Below are positions 8,812-17,982 of a DNA stretch of 42,967 nucleotides, one piece after another. Origin of the DNA: Nitrospira sp. GTDB lineage: Bacteria > Nitrospirota > Nitrospiria > Nitrospirales > Nitrospiraceae. The stretch's first letter is position 1, and each line of letters begins with the position of its first letter. The notes below the pieces were generated by a model. That model worked only from the letters and a program-made list of their open reading frames with translations. It had not been told where the DNA came from and did not search any database. The DNA is taken from positions 1-42,967 of the forward strand of contig JAHBWO010000019.1 of assembly GCA_019636945.1 (NCBI GenBank). Direction: 5' to 3'. A program made the position numbers and the translations under genes.

Positions 8812-9963
8812 TTAGGCTTTGACGGGTATCCTGGAAGAGTCTTCGGTGGGGACAGCTTCTACCTTTTTCTTACCCTCTTTCCCTGTTTGTTCCAGAATGG
8901 GGGATGTGCGCGTTCTCCTCCGCTCCAGCATAGAGACGAGCATTGCGAGTAGGACAAACATTCCCCCCCACGCACCAAGAATGATGAGTCGCACATTGTC
9001 CGTCGAGTGGTGGTATGAAACAGCTAGCCCCCCGCACAGAATCATAACTCCATACTCTGCGAGCACGGTCCGGCGATGGCTCCATCCGCTCAGAACTACC
9101 CGCTGGTAATAATGCTCCCGGTGCGCTTCCCAGATCCTTTTCCCACGTAGAACCCGTTTGACCAATGTCATGGTCGCATCCACAATGAATGGGGAGAAAA
9201 TCATGATCGGGACCCATATCTCGAACAATCTGTCTCGAACCCCAAGAATCATCAATGTGCCTGCCAAAAACCCAACCGTGATACTTCCCGCATCACCCAT
9301 AAAGATACGCGCGGGCGGAAAGTTATGCATGAGAAACCCCAGCGCACCCATCGCAACAAATGTGGAGATGATCAGCATGACTGGGAACTGTGCCTCCCAT
9401 CCCAAATAGGCAAGAAACCCGAAGCCCCAAAACGTCATTCCACCGGCGAAGCCGTCCATACCGTCCATAAAGTTGTAAAGGTTGGCCATCCAAACCAGCA
9501 GCAAGGCGCTCACGGGGACTGCCGCCAGGCCGAGGTGAATTGTAGGCCCTCCGGGAATGGGGATAGCGGACACGGTTAACCCGACACCGGCGATAACGAT
9601 ACAGGCGGCGGCAACCTGCACGCTCAAACGGAGACTGGCGGGAAGCCCAATACAGTCGTCGATGAATGACACTACGAAGACGAGTAACATGGATAGGACG
9701 ATCCACAAGCTCCCTGACGCCACTCCTTTCGGCAACACGGCCTTTGAAGGTTGGGTAATTGCCAATAGACTCGCAACCAGAATAAGTCCGATCACGACAC
9801 TGCCGATCACCGCTAACCCTCCAGTCTGGGGAGTCGGCATGGCGTGTAAGGTCCGTTCGTTGGGATGGGCAAGAATAGACAGGAAAGATTTCGGTGAACA
9901 GAGCCGCTTCGTGATCCACCATGCGACCACAAACGCAACCAGAGCTGGGAAAGCCATCAGCAT
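8812..9963 (-). CDS. Polyprenyl-phosphate HexNAc-1-phosphate transferase (WecA/WbpL/MraY superfamily)
   Basis: Starts O-antigen assembly by moving a sugar-1-phosphate from a UDP-sugar to undecaprenyl phosphate at the inner membrane. The 383-residue protein has about ten membrane segments and the superfamily's cytoplasmic motifs in order: HAMPTPQTGGLAV, VVSFIDDCIGLP (Asp-Asp), NLYNFMDGMDGFAGG, FMGDAGS, and a late HREHYYQRVV His-rich loop. The C-terminus is a short basic cytosolic tail. GAGG lies 6 nt before the ATG at 9963. The gene directly follows a WbpV/WbpK-like epimerase, as wbpK-wbpL do in Pseudomonas, so FucNAc-type donors are plausible. A plain GlcNAc-1-P transferase cannot be excluded. 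Confidence 0.92.
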   Translation of the reverse strand: MLMAFPALVAFVVAWWITKRLCSPKSFLSILAHPNERTLHAMPTPQTGGLAVIGSVVIGLILVASLLAITQPSKAVLPKGVASGSLWIVLSMLLVFVVSFIDDCIGLPASLRLSVQVAAACIVIAGVGLTVSAIPIPGGPTIHLGLAAVPVSALLLVWMANLYNFMDGMDGFAGGMTFWGFGFLAYLGWEAQFPVMLIISTFVAMGALGFLMHNFPPARIFMGDAGSITVGFLAGTLMILGVRDRLFEIWVPIMIFSPFIVDATMTLVKRVLRGKRIWEAHREHYYQRVVLSGWSHRRTVLAEYGVMILCGGLAVSYHHSTDNVRLIILGAWGGMFVLLAMLVSMLERRRTRTSPILEQTGKEGKKKVEAVPTEDSSRIPVKA

Positions 9964-10080
9964 GATTGCCTCATGGTACTCCGTGTTTGTGTCCTTGTCA
10001 GCATGTGAGTGTACTGAGTGCGGATGATTCCCAAAATCACGAGTGCGGTATCAACAGGGCGCGACTGAACTGAGTCACAG

Positions 10081-10093
10081 GGGGCAATGCCCC
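10081..10093 (-). other. Small GC-rich stem-loop downstream of the epimerase gene
   Basis: A perfect 5-bp inverted repeat (GGGGC, loop of 3, GCCCC) lies about 20 nt after the epimerase stop and about 120 nt before the WecA-like gene. No T-run follows on the minus strand, so it is not a standard intrinsic terminator. It could modestly attenuate or protect the message. Confidence 0.3.
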
Positions 10094-10113
10094 ATCCCAA
10101 CCGCTCTCCTGTG

Positions 10114-11106
10114 TCATACGACCACTACCCGATTGGCTATAGTGGCACGGAACCAGTCGGCGGTCTCCGCAAGACCTTGATCGACGGAAAACGGAGGGTG
10201 CCAGTCCAACTCTTGCCTGATTTTCGATGGGTTGACTTGGAGAGACTCAACCAGACGCTCAACCACCATCTGCTTTCCAACAACTTGCCCCAAACTACGG
10301 AGTATCGGGATAGGCAATGGCCAAAGATGTGTCCGTAACCCCAATGCCGCGCCGAGTCGCCGAATCAAGTCTGGAGTAGACACATCCTCGCCGTCACTAA
10401 CCAAATAGGTTCGACCTGCCGCTCTATCGTCCCGGACGGATCGGATGAGAGCATCAACCAGATTCCCCTGGTAGATAAGACTGCGTCGGTTTTCTACTAG
10501 AGCAAATGGCAGCGGAATTCCCTTTTGGACGATCTTTAGCAGTTGCAAAAAATTGCCTCCCACACCGGGACCGTACACCAGCGGCGACCGAATCACGACG
10601 ATCTCAAGACTCTTCTGGGATGAGATCATTGCTAGAGCCCGCTCTGCTTCCCACTTTGAAACACCATACGGCTCCTGCGGACTTGCGAAATCCTCTTCCG
10701 TAAACGGCGCGCTGCTCTTCTCGCCATTCACCTTGATCGAGCTCATGTACACGAATCGACGGACTCCCTGTGCGACCGCGGCCCGTGCAAGCCGTTCGGT
10801 CCAGTCTGTGTTGACTCGATAGAATTCGTGACGTCGATCGGACTCGTGGCCAGCCATAACGTGGACCCGCGCCGCCAAGTGGATGACCACCTGCACCCCC
10901 TTGAGCACTTGTTGCAATTCGGCCACCGTCGATTGATCGTGTAAGACCACCCAGTTGAGACCACCGGGATGAGAATGTTCTTGCGGTGGTATTTTGCTTG
11001 GATTTCGTATCGTCCCTCGCACCTCGTACCCGGCCCCAAGAAGATTCAGACTTAACGCTCTACCGATGAACCCCGTTGCCCCGGTAACGAGTATCTGTTG
11101 TCCCAT
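10114..11106 (-). CDS. NAD-dependent sugar epimerase/reductase (WbpV/WbpK-like SDR)
   Basis: An extended SDR of 330 residues with the nucleotide motif TGATGFIG at 8-15, VIHLAARVHV at 74-83, YMSSIKVNGE at 120-129 and the catalytic Tyr147/Lys151 pair in YGVSKWEAE. Proteins of this type in O-antigen loci reduce or epimerise UDP-4-keto-6-deoxy-HexNAc to UDP-FucNAc or UDP-QuiNAc. The neighbouring WbpL/WecA-like transferase and the WbpM-like dehydratase support that role here. A simple UDP-glucose 4-epimerase is less likely because the sequence lacks the longer GalE features, but the exact substrate is inferred. The start ATG at 11106 has only a weak ribosome site. Confidence 0.86.
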   Translation of the reverse strand: MGQQILVTGATGFIGRALSLNLLGAGYEVRGTIRNPSKIPPQEHSHPGGLNWVVLHDQSTVAELQQVLKGVQVVIHLAARVHVMAGHESDRRHEFYRVNTDWTERLARAAVAQGVRRFVYMSSIKVNGEKSSAPFTEEDFASPQEPYGVSKWEAERALAMISSQKSLEIVVIRSPLVYGPGVGGNFLQLLKIVQKGIPLPFALVENRRSLIYQGNLVDALIRSVRDDRAAGRTYLVSDGEDVSTPDLIRRLGAALGLRTHLWPLPIPILRSLGQVVGKQMVVERLVESLQVNPSKIRQELDWHPPFSVDQGLAETADWFRATIANRVVVV

Positions 11107-11229
11107 CTTAACTCAGACATGCCAGGTCAGCCTGGTCGAATTGAGGCACTTCGGTATGAGGAGAACCTTGTCTACCTGCCCACCGGCTGCGCAGATCGAC
11201 CACATCACCAAGACTGCAGATTCGGCTCT

Positions 11230-11979
11230 TCACTTCACCAGAAACTCCAATAGCTTGGCGGGGTATTTGGAAGAAATCTTCAAGATGTTCGTGTGGATCC
11301 CGTTCTCTCGACAGGCGCGTAAGACTTCTCGATTGAGCAAGAGCGTACTGCGCCAACCGCCGGTGCTGATGCCACCAACCCGCATCCGCACCAGCGTTTC
11401 CGGAAGACTGCGGTAGACCAACCTCTTCTCGTGAAAGATTCGTGCGCAATACTCAAAATCGCCGGCGATGCGGTAGTCTGTGCGAAACAGCCCGAATCGC
11501 TCATAGACATGTCGTCTGAGAAAAAGCGCCGGATGAGCCGGCATCCACCCCCATGCAATCCGGTCAGGTGTAAACCGTGCGGATCGATATCGGCGAACGG
11601 TACGCGTGGGATGCTCCGGCCGGAAAAACTCCACATCCCCCAACAGAGCATCCAGCCCTTCAGCTTCCATGACCGTCATCACGCGGGACAGCACCGCTGG
11701 CTCAGCATAGACATCATCAGCATTCAGAAAGCCGATCACATCGCCGGATGCGAGCATCAGCCCCTTATTCATCGCGTCATACACCCCCAGATCCGGCTCA
11801 GACACCAGTCTCGAAATTCGCCCAGACGATTGCCGCACGATCTCCACGGTCTTATCCTGTGAAGCGCCGTCGATAACAATGTGCTCAAGATCGGAATACG
11901 TCTGTGTCGCTACTGAGCGGATCGTACTCGCGACGGTCGACGCGGCATTGTAGGCCACTGTGACAATGGTGATCTTCAT
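11230..11979 (-). CDS. Glycosyltransferase family 2 (WcaA-like)
   Basis: A 249-residue single-domain GT-A enzyme. It has ITIVTVAYNAASTVASTIRS, HIVIDGASQDKTVEIV and VIGFLNADDVYAEP (the metal-binding DD motif), and later GWMPAHPALFLRRHVYERFG with DYRIAGDFEYCARIF, which is characteristic of the WcaA/colanic-acid and PssE-like subgroup. No membrane segment is visible. Its start overlaps the stop of the upstream GT4 gene by 4 nt (ATGA), so the two are translationally coupled. A 123-nt spacer with no gene follows before the epimerase gene. Confidence 0.87.
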   Translation of the reverse strand: MKITIVTVAYNAASTVASTIRSVATQTYSDLEHIVIDGASQDKTVEIVRQSSGRISRLVSEPDLGVYDAMNKGLMLASGDVIGFLNADDVYAEPAVLSRVMTVMEAEGLDALLGDVEFFRPEHPTRTVRRYRSARFTPDRIAWGWMPAHPALFLRRHVYERFGLFRTDYRIAGDFEYCARIFHEKRLVYRSLPETLVRMRVGGISTGGWRSTLLLNREVLRACRENGIHTNILKISSKYPAKLLEFLVK

Positions 11980-13268
11980 GACACGACCTTCAACATGGGA
12001 CGGTGACCGCCTTGTCCTGCCCGATCCAATACATTCAAATACAGCGCCCTATAACGTTCAGAGACGTCCCTGAGATCGAACTCTGCTTCGACCTTTTCAC
12101 GTGCCCGCTTCGACAACGCGCACCAGCGCTCTTTATTTTCCAAGACCCACTGCATGCCGTGAGCCAGATCAAGCGACTCAAACGATCTCGCCAGATAGCC
12201 GTTCCCTCTATGCTCGATCAGATCCGGCATCCCCCCGATATTGAACGCCACACAGGGCGTGCCGCACGCAAGCGCCTCCATCACCGTATTGGACAAGTTC
12301 TCTTGGAGTGACGGCACCACCACAACATCAACAGCTGAGGCCAACAGAGCCAAGGTCACGTCATCGTTCAAAATACCCATATAATGGACCGGCAAACCGA
12401 AATCCGGCGGAGAGATCGGTCGTGACGCGCCAACAATCACAACCTCACAGTCGTCGCGATGTTCTTGAGCCATGCGAAATGACCGCAGGGCTTCCTGGAG
12501 CGCGTGAAACCCTTTGCGTTTGTCGGTGGTGACATTGAGCGTGCCGAACAAGATCAGTCGCTTCCCAGTCGGAAGTCCGAGCAGTTCCCTTGCCCTCTGT
12601 TTATCAAACGCCCGAAATCGCATGATGTCTAGCCCGTTGGGAATAACCTCGATGCGCTTGTCGGAAAACAGTGCACTCTTTCGTGCGCACTCGGCAAGCC
12701 ATCGGCTGGGGGTCACGACGGTCAGCGAAACCTCAGCCCATTTCCGCCGTTTCTGTTGCCACACCAATCGTGACAAGTCCGTCTCCCGAGAAGAGCCAAG
12801 CGCTGGACACTTCCCGCATGTTCCGACATACCGCCCACAGCCATTGTCATAGTGGCACCCGCCTGTAAACGCCCACATATCATGCAGCGTCCACACGACA
12901 GGCGCTCCGAAATCGGTGAGAGCCGACGGATTTAGAAACCCCCCTGCCACCCAGTGCAGATGGACAATGTCAGGCTTCATCCGTCGCACACGCTTCACAT
13001 AATTCCCAGGAAGAAGCCCCGGGTAGTAAATGCCGTTCCCACGCTTGGAATAGAAATACGTCGGTAAAATATCGAATTGCGGTCTCACGACCCCTAACAA
13101 AGTCTCGAAACGGTTGCGCGGACCCTCTACGTAGGGATCATCGCTGCTCTTTGACTGCACAAGCATCTGGGACTCGATGCCGGCCGCTCGAAGGCCACAG
13201 TGAAGCCGATACGCCGCTCGCGCCGCTCCGCCACGAATATCATAGGTGTTCATCAGCAACGGTCTCAT
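11976..13268 (-). CDS. Glycosyltransferase family 4 (GT-B fold)
   Basis: A 430-residue GT-B enzyme. The N-terminal domain (NTYDIRGGAARAAYRLH) holds the Gly-Gly-Ala-Arg acceptor-side motif of WcaC-like transferases, then PDIVHLHWVAGGFLNP and VVWTLHDMWAFTGGCHYDNGC. A Cys-rich GRYVGTCGKCPAL insert follows; it is common in this subgroup. The C-terminal Glycos_transf_1 domain has VVVPSLQENLSNTVMEALACGTPCVAF, with the catalytic E-x7-E motif. It is cytosolic and probably acts on the undecaprenyl-linked repeat. The downstream GT2 overlaps by 4 nt. Sugar specificity is not deducible. Confidence 0.88.
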   Translation of the reverse strand: MRPLLMNTYDIRGGAARAAYRLHCGLRAAGIESQMLVQSKSSDDPYVEGPRNRFETLLGVVRPQFDILPTYFYSKRGNGIYYPGLLPGNYVKRVRRMKPDIVHLHWVAGGFLNPSALTDFGAPVVWTLHDMWAFTGGCHYDNGCGRYVGTCGKCPALGSSRETDLSRLVWQQKRRKWAEVSLTVVTPSRWLAECARKSALFSDKRIEVIPNGLDIMRFRAFDKQRARELLGLPTGKRLILFGTLNVTTDKRKGFHALQEALRSFRMAQEHRDDCEVVIVGASRPISPPDFGLPVHYMGILNDDVTLALLASAVDVVVVPSLQENLSNTVMEALACGTPCVAFNIGGMPDLIEHRGNGYLARSFESLDLAHGMQWVLENKERWCALSKRAREKVEAEFDLRDVSERYRALYLNVLDRAGQGGHRPMLKVVS

Positions 13269-13334
13269 GAATCGAACGTATCGACTCCCAATCTGAAACC
13301 GTTCATAAGAAGGCTCAACCCGCCTGACGCAATA

Positions 13335-14171
13335 TCACCCATTAAGCGCTCTCCATATCGGTCTCAACACTGTCTTGATTGGTTCGACGATGGGATGCAC
13401 AACACGAGACCACCGTTTCGAGAGTTGCTCCTGCCGACGCGCTTTTTCCCAGTTTGGCTCAGCATTGGTTTTCTGGAAAATCTGCGCATGCCTGACACCA
13501 GGTATGGTGCCAACATATCTGCAGCCGAGCGAAGGAACGATATGGCGGAATGCATACCGTAGATGGAACGTCTGAGGCAGATGGCATTTAATATCCGGAT
13601 AAAAGCAATTCGCTGTCACGACATATCCTCGCACATGGACATGATCAAGCAAGTGTCCGAAGACGTCCAACGGATCGATGATGTGCTCCAATACGTCTTG
13701 CGCGATAATGCAGTCCGCACGACCTGACAGTGCAGCCACAAAGGTCAGATTCGTAAAATTTCTGGAGACGGCGAGGGCAAGTTTTCTCGGAAATGGCTCA
13801 ACAACCCTCACTTGCGAATTTGGACAGAGGGCAGCAATCTTTCTGGCAAGGGAACCATACCCGCCTCCATAGTCATAAATCACCTCAAAGGCATGCCCAG
13901 CTAGCCAATTGGCAATCCGGTCACGATGACGCTTCGAATCCGGGTCACATTCCGTGAAAAGACCGTTCAGCAACCATACCGGTGATTTATAGAACTTTGA
14001 AACCGCCTCCTGGTCAGTCTGTGCATAACCGGCGCCGGCACTCTCCCATGCGCGATCCATCAACTCCCAGAGTTTCGACAGATCAAGGTCTCTGCCTTGA
14101 AGTTGTGAGAAATACGCCAACTCATCACAAGCCAACTCTTGTTCGGGTACATCTATCTGCAGAATACGCAT
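13335..14171 (-). CDS. Class I SAM-dependent methyltransferase-like protein
   Basis: A 278-residue protein whose centre holds a Rossmann methyltransferase core: VIYDYGGGYGSLARKIA (motif I, slightly divergent) near residue 95-110, VRVVEPFPRKLA, then CIIAQDVLEHIIDPLDVF (motif IV/post-I region) typical of methyltransferases acting on polysaccharide precursors. The N-terminal 85 residues are helical and unrecognised; the C-terminus is basic. Surrounding glycosyltransferases suggest it methylates a sugar of the repeat unit, but the acceptor is unknown. Start at the ATG 14171; 66 nt separate it from the GT4 gene downstream. Confidence 0.75.
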   Translation of the reverse strand: MRILQIDVPEQELACDELAYFSQLQGRDLDLSKLWELMDRAWESAGAGYAQTDQEAVSKFYKSPVWLLNGLFTECDPDSKRHRDRIANWLAGHAFEVIYDYGGGYGSLARKIAALCPNSQVRVVEPFPRKLALAVSRNFTNLTFVAALSGRADCIIAQDVLEHIIDPLDVFGHLLDHVHVRGYVVTANCFYPDIKCHLPQTFHLRYAFRHIVPSLGCRYVGTIPGVRHAQIFQKTNAEPNWEKARRQEQLSKRWSRVVHPIVEPIKTVLRPIWRALNG

Positions 14172-14226
14172 GGTGTTTCGGCACCGTATGGGGATCTCAT
14201 CTTCTCACGAGACCTGTCGGCGACCA

Positions 14227-15141
14227 TCACAGCCCGGAAGCCAAACGCCTCCTCACCCATCGAAACATCGCACCCAGCTGACCACCCGTCTGCCTGAACA
14301 GGGCCTTCTTCACCAGAGCATAGTCATGATCTATGATCTGTGGCACGGTCGGAAACGACACCGGCTCCTCCGAGATCGGCTGCCGCGACAACGTCCATCG
14401 CAACACACGCGACCCGTGTGTACCGCTGTCAAAACCGATATTTCTCACAAAAGATCGTGGGGGGAAGAGCGTCATCCCGCCTCTCAAGAACACACTCAGA
14501 TACCAACGGATAGCCCACGAATCGATCTTCCCGTCCAACTGCATCTGTAACATCGTCGCATAGTCGAAATGGTCATCCAGATTAAACCGTTTCCTCAACG
14601 CACCATCATCACGAATCTTTTCCCAGCTTTGCGCCGTTGGATCGAACTGCTTCCAGGCCCTTTCCCAAGTCCCCCATCCCCAGGATGTCACGAACGGCAC
14701 AAACAGCGCCTCTGTCCGCCCGGCGAATTCAGACACATGGGCAATATGGCCGGAGATCTGCATGACACGGGCATCGTGCTCATAGCATGTCAGCGCATCG
14801 TTCATGTAGGACAAAAACCTTGAGGACGTCACCAAATCATCTTCCACCACGATGACACGGCCATACTTCTCACACAGACCAGTGACCCCATCGATAATGG
14901 AACTGGCCAAACCATAGTTTGTCGGTCGCTCGATGATCGTGACAGACTGAAACCCGGTGATGGTTCTGATAAAAGACCGGACCTCCTCAACCGGCTGCCG
15001 TGACGCTTCGTGTCTGGGCGCATCGGAAAAGATGTGAAGCGGAGTTCCATCGGCAAATCTATTAGCCGCCAATGCTGCGACGGTCTGCCTGGTGAGATCA
15101 GGACGGTTGTAAACGAACAACGCAACAGGTGCGCGGGACAC
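14227..15141 (-). CDS. Glycosyltransferase, GNT-I/GT2-like, GTG start
   Basis: APVALFVYNRPDLTRQTVAAL at the N-terminus, RVIVVEDDLVTSSRFL (acidic EDD metal site) and FVTSWGWGTWERAWKQFDP match a bacterial family of nucleotide-sugar transferases related to the GNT-I fold, common in O-antigen and capsule loci. I place the start at the GTG at 15141. Its G is the last base of the upstream TAG stop, and GAAGGA lies 6 nt upstream, giving 304 residues. An ATG at 15216 would add 25 residues inside the upstream gene and has no such support. The C-terminus is basic (RWVRRRLASGL). Acceptor and donor are unknown. Confidence 0.82.
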   Translation of the reverse strand: MSRAPVALFVYNRPDLTRQTVAALAANRFADGTPLHIFSDAPRHEASRQPVEEVRSFIRTITGFQSVTIIERPTNYGLASSIIDGVTGLCEKYGRVIVVEDDLVTSSRFLSYMNDALTCYEHDARVMQISGHIAHVSEFAGRTEALFVPFVTSWGWGTWERAWKQFDPTAQSWEKIRDDGALRKRFNLDDHFDYATMLQMQLDGKIDSWAIRWYLSVFLRGGMTLFPPRSFVRNIGFDSGTHGSRVLRWTLSRQPISEEPVSFPTVPQIIDHDYALVKKALFRQTGGQLGAMFRWVRRRLASGL

Positions 15142-16046
15142 TACTGATCCTTCTGCGGTAACGAGATCGCTTTGAACCAAAAGAGAATATAAGGCTTCAG
15201 CCACGCCAGAAACCACAAAGGTCCCTTATGCCGATACGTAAACACTCCCCATGCCTTGATCGGGAACCCCTTCGGCCCGAGCAATTGCTTCCATTGTGTC
15301 AAGAGTGGTGCCTGGTTGCCCGCATGAACTCCTAGTTGATCATTGGCTGTGCAGGTCCCGTAGTAACCTGGCGCAATGGAGACCCGGCATCCGCTCTTGA
15401 TGGCCCGCAAGCCATAGTCGAGATCCCCCATACTGTGCACAAAAGCAGCATCGAGATTTCCGATTCGCTGGACGACAGATTGAGGAATCAACACGATGTT
15501 GCCGTTCATCGTATCGCACGCGAGCGGCCTCTCCATATCCGGAGGTACTTTCTCCCATGAGATCAAGCCCGTCGGCTTTCGATACCGACTCCATCCACCG
15601 TACGTAAAGCGACCTGTCTTCGGATCGCGGGTGCTGCCGACGACGATGGTCGCATCGCATGCATCCCGAGAAACTACCCGGTAGACATCCAGCAGACGCA
15701 TCAATGCGCCCTGATCAAGCAGGGTATCGTCATTAAGCCAGAAATAGAAATCATAGTTCCTGTTGATCGCCTCTTGAAATGCCCATCGCACACCGCCGCA
15801 CCAAAACAAGTTCCCATCTCCGGCGAGGATGGTGGCTAGAGGAAAGAGATCGTGAACCGCTTGCGCCGTTCCGTCACTCGACCCATCGTCCACAACAATC
15901 AGATCCAGGGATACTCCGGGAACAGCCTGAGCTTTCAAGGAACGGATACTTTGCGTGGTCGAGACGACCCTGTTATGGCAGGCCATGAGGGCTGCGATAC
16001 GCACGACGGAAACACCTTGTCCGTCGCGGACGATATCATCGGCCAT
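15141..16046 (-). CDS. Glycosyltransferase family 2
   Basis: A GT-A enzyme of about 301 residues starting at the ATG 16046, six bases after the upstream methyltransferase stop, with AGGA some 13 nt before it. A longer frame opens at 16247 but would overlap the upstream gene by almost 200 nt with an unconserved, low-quality N-terminus. Motifs: ALMACHNRVVSTTQSIRSL, LIVVDDGSSDGT, FWLNDDTLL (metal-binding NDD) and VHSMGDLDYGLRA, a GT2 late acidic motif. It is related to rhamnosyl- and galactofuranosyl-type GT2 enzymes, which fits the dTDP-rhamnose genes in the locus, but specificity is inferred. Confidence 0.85.
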   Translation of the reverse strand: MADDIVRDGQGVSVVRIAALMACHNRVVSTTQSIRSLKAQAVPGVSLDLIVVDDGSSDGTAQAVHDLFPLATILAGDGNLFWCGGVRWAFQEAINRNYDFYFWLNDDTLLDQGALMRLLDVYRVVSRDACDATIVVGSTRDPKTGRFTYGGWSRYRKPTGLISWEKVPPDMERPLACDTMNGNIVLIPQSVVQRIGNLDAAFVHSMGDLDYGLRAIKSGCRVSIAPGYYGTCTANDQLGVHAGNQAPLLTQWKQLLGPKGFPIKAWGVFTYRHKGPLWFLAWLKPYILFWFKAISLPQKDQ

Positions 16047-16051
16047 CACGC

Positions 16052-17035
16052 TTATCGTTTCCTGAACTGCAAGACTAAACAGTCTTTTTCGCGGAACGGG
16101 AATTCGATCATCCGCAACAGAACCATCAATAGGTAGCGCAGAGGGGTGACATCCAACCAATTCCGGTGCCAATCCAATCGATGTTCCCCCGGATAGAGAG
16201 CCGCTTTTAGATTCAACCGAAACCACGATTCCGGTGTACGGCTCCATGCCTGAACCAGATCAAACCCGTGCTGATCGGCCAACTTTTCCACTACCCCGCG
16301 TGTGTAATGAAAGAGATGAAACGGTGCAAACCAGCCGCTGACCCAATTGTCCTTGAAGATGTTCCGCCACATGCTCGCTGCGTTGGGTACAGCGAGATAC
16401 AGCATCCCACCATCTTTCAGGACTCTCCCAAGCTCACGAAGAAACCCGTGAGGATCACGAAGATGCTCAAATACTTGCATAAGGTAAACAACATCGAACT
16501 CATTCGCTGGAAACGGAACATGCGAAAAATCTTCCACCTTCCGCACATCATAGCCATGATTCCGGCATGCATCGACCGCATACGGAGCAATCTCTGCCCC
16601 TGATATCGCCACCCCACGATGATGGAAATCCCTCAGATAGCCGGCATGGCCACACCCATAATCGAGGACTCGCGCTCCTGTAGGGATTTCCACAAAATCA
16701 CGTGGGTCCACATCGCCACTGAGCCAGTGGTACAGCTTCCTGAGATTCGGAGCGCGTGACCCCGTTCCCTGCGACAGATTGACCGTGTTATCCTGTGAAT
16801 ACATGTGGTAATACGAGGCCAACTCGTCGTCCGTCGGCAGTGGCACCATAGAAAAAATTGTGCATTTTTGACACTCGGCAACTCGCCACACTCCAGGCAA
16901 CCCCTTCCTTCTATCGCTCAGAAGAAGCCCTCCGGTACAGTCCAGTGCCTTTTCATAACAGACTGGGCAGACGCCCTTGGAAAGAGGCATCTCCCTGTAA
17001 GCCTCCTGCCTTGCCTTGGTTTCAGAAACGATCAT
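16052..17035 (-). CDS. SAM-dependent methyltransferase with N-terminal zinc ribbon
   Basis: A 327-residue protein. Cys23/Cys26 and Cys55/Cys58 form a likely zinc ribbon, followed by the methyltransferase core: RVLDYGCGHAGYLRDF (motif I), ISGAEIAPYAVDA, and FDVVYLMQVFEHLRDPHGFLRELGRVLKDGGMLYLAVPN (motifs IV-V, partly quoted elsewhere by family). The architecture is common in polysaccharide loci, where such proteins methylate sugars of the repeat unit or cap chain ends. The start at 17035 has GAGGAGGG about 13 nt upstream; an internal ATG at 16990 is an alternative. It is followed six bases later by a GT2 start. Confidence 0.83.
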   Translation of the reverse strand: MIVSETKARQEAYREMPLSKGVCPVCYEKALDCTGGLLLSDRRKGLPGVWRVAECQKCTIFSMVPLPTDDELASYYHMYSQDNTVNLSQGTGSRAPNLRKLYHWLSGDVDPRDFVEIPTGARVLDYGCGHAGYLRDFHHRGVAISGAEIAPYAVDACRNHGYDVRKVEDFSHVPFPANEFDVVYLMQVFEHLRDPHGFLRELGRVLKDGGMLYLAVPNAASMWRNIFKDNWVSGWFAPFHLFHYTRGVVEKLADQHGFDLVQAWSRTPESWFRLNLKAALYPGEHRLDWHRNWLDVTPLRYLLMVLLRMIEFPFREKDCLVLQFRKR

Positions 17036-17075
17036 GCTTTGAATTGGCCCTCCTCACGTAAGGAAAAGCACGACG

Positions 17076-17951
17076 TTAAACGCCTATTTTCGTGAGGACA
17101 ATCAGGGCATGATCAGGAAATCGTGATGGCAATCCATTATATTTCTTCCGCATCACCATCCGCTTAAAATGACTCAGCACCATCCTGTAGAAAGGATAGT
17201 TATACGCAGCCGCCGCATAGGTTGGAACCCAATGTTCAAGTTTGAAGTTAGATAGGCTCTCAAAAAACAATCTGGACGGAAAAACAATATGCTCAGGATA
17301 CTGGACATACCACCAATGAGCACCGGCGGCCCTTGCACTCACAGACTGAATATCGCCCGTCAGTACAATCAACTTGCCCCCCTTAACCAGCTTGCCATGG
17401 CAATTACTCAGAAAGGTCGGAATGTCATGGAGATGCTCGATCAAATCAAATGCCGTGATGATTTCAAACTGACCCGACACCTCGTCAAAGGCTTGATAGG
17501 GTGTATGCCCTTTGCCGCGTATGACCTCGCGACTGTCATCGGAATATTCCAATCCCGACGTTACACACCCGAATTTTCCAGCAAAGTCCAGTAGCTCACC
17601 CGTATTGCAACCGACATCCAAGACACGTCCTTTGTCACTAAATACCAGGGACATTGCATGCACAACCTCCGACGTTTTCAGCTGTTCAAATGGAACTCTT
17701 GACCAACGATCGCCGGCTCGAGACATCGAATACAAGGTTGTGGTCGTCGCCTCTGGAATAATATTTTGAACGAATCCGGAAGAACATTGATCGCAAACCC
17801 ATATCTCAGGCCGGTGACTCAACCTGATCTTCCGGGAAGAGAAACTCACTGTTCCGCTATAGTCCGCACGATCTAACTTGCGGACACTGCTTGAATGACA
17901 GAGTGGACAGCCATTTCGCCTATAGCTATTATCCACAAGCGTGACATTCAT
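17076..17951 (-). CDS. SAM-dependent methyltransferase with N-terminal zinc ribbon (second copy type)
   Basis: A 291-residue paralogue-like protein: Cys15/Cys18 and Cys53/Cys56 give the zinc ribbon, then RVLDVGCNTGELLDFAGKFG (motif I) and FEIITAFDLIEHLHDIPTFL. SRLFFESLSNFKLEHW near the C-terminus is typical of sugar methyltransferases of this class. It lies 31 nt downstream of the cytidylyltransferase of the phosphoramidate block. It could therefore supply the methyl of a methyl phosphoramidate, or simply methylate a sugar; the embedded methyltransferase at 21822-22568 is the stronger candidate for the former. Confidence 0.82.
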   Translation of the reverse strand: MNVTLVDNSYRRNGCPLCHSSSVRKLDRADYSGTVSFSSRKIRLSHRPEIWVCDQCSSGFVQNIIPEATTTTLYSMSRAGDRWSRVPFEQLKTSEVVHAMSLVFSDKGRVLDVGCNTGELLDFAGKFGCVTSGLEYSDDSREVIRGKGHTPYQAFDEVSGQFEIITAFDLIEHLHDIPTFLSNCHGKLVKGGKLIVLTGDIQSVSARAAGAHWWYVQYPEHIVFPSRLFFESLSNFKLEHWVPTYAAAAYNYPFYRMVLSHFKRMVMRKKYNGLPSRFPDHALIVLTKIGV

Positions 17952-17982
17952 CGTTCACAATCACGCGATAACCGGGGTTGTA

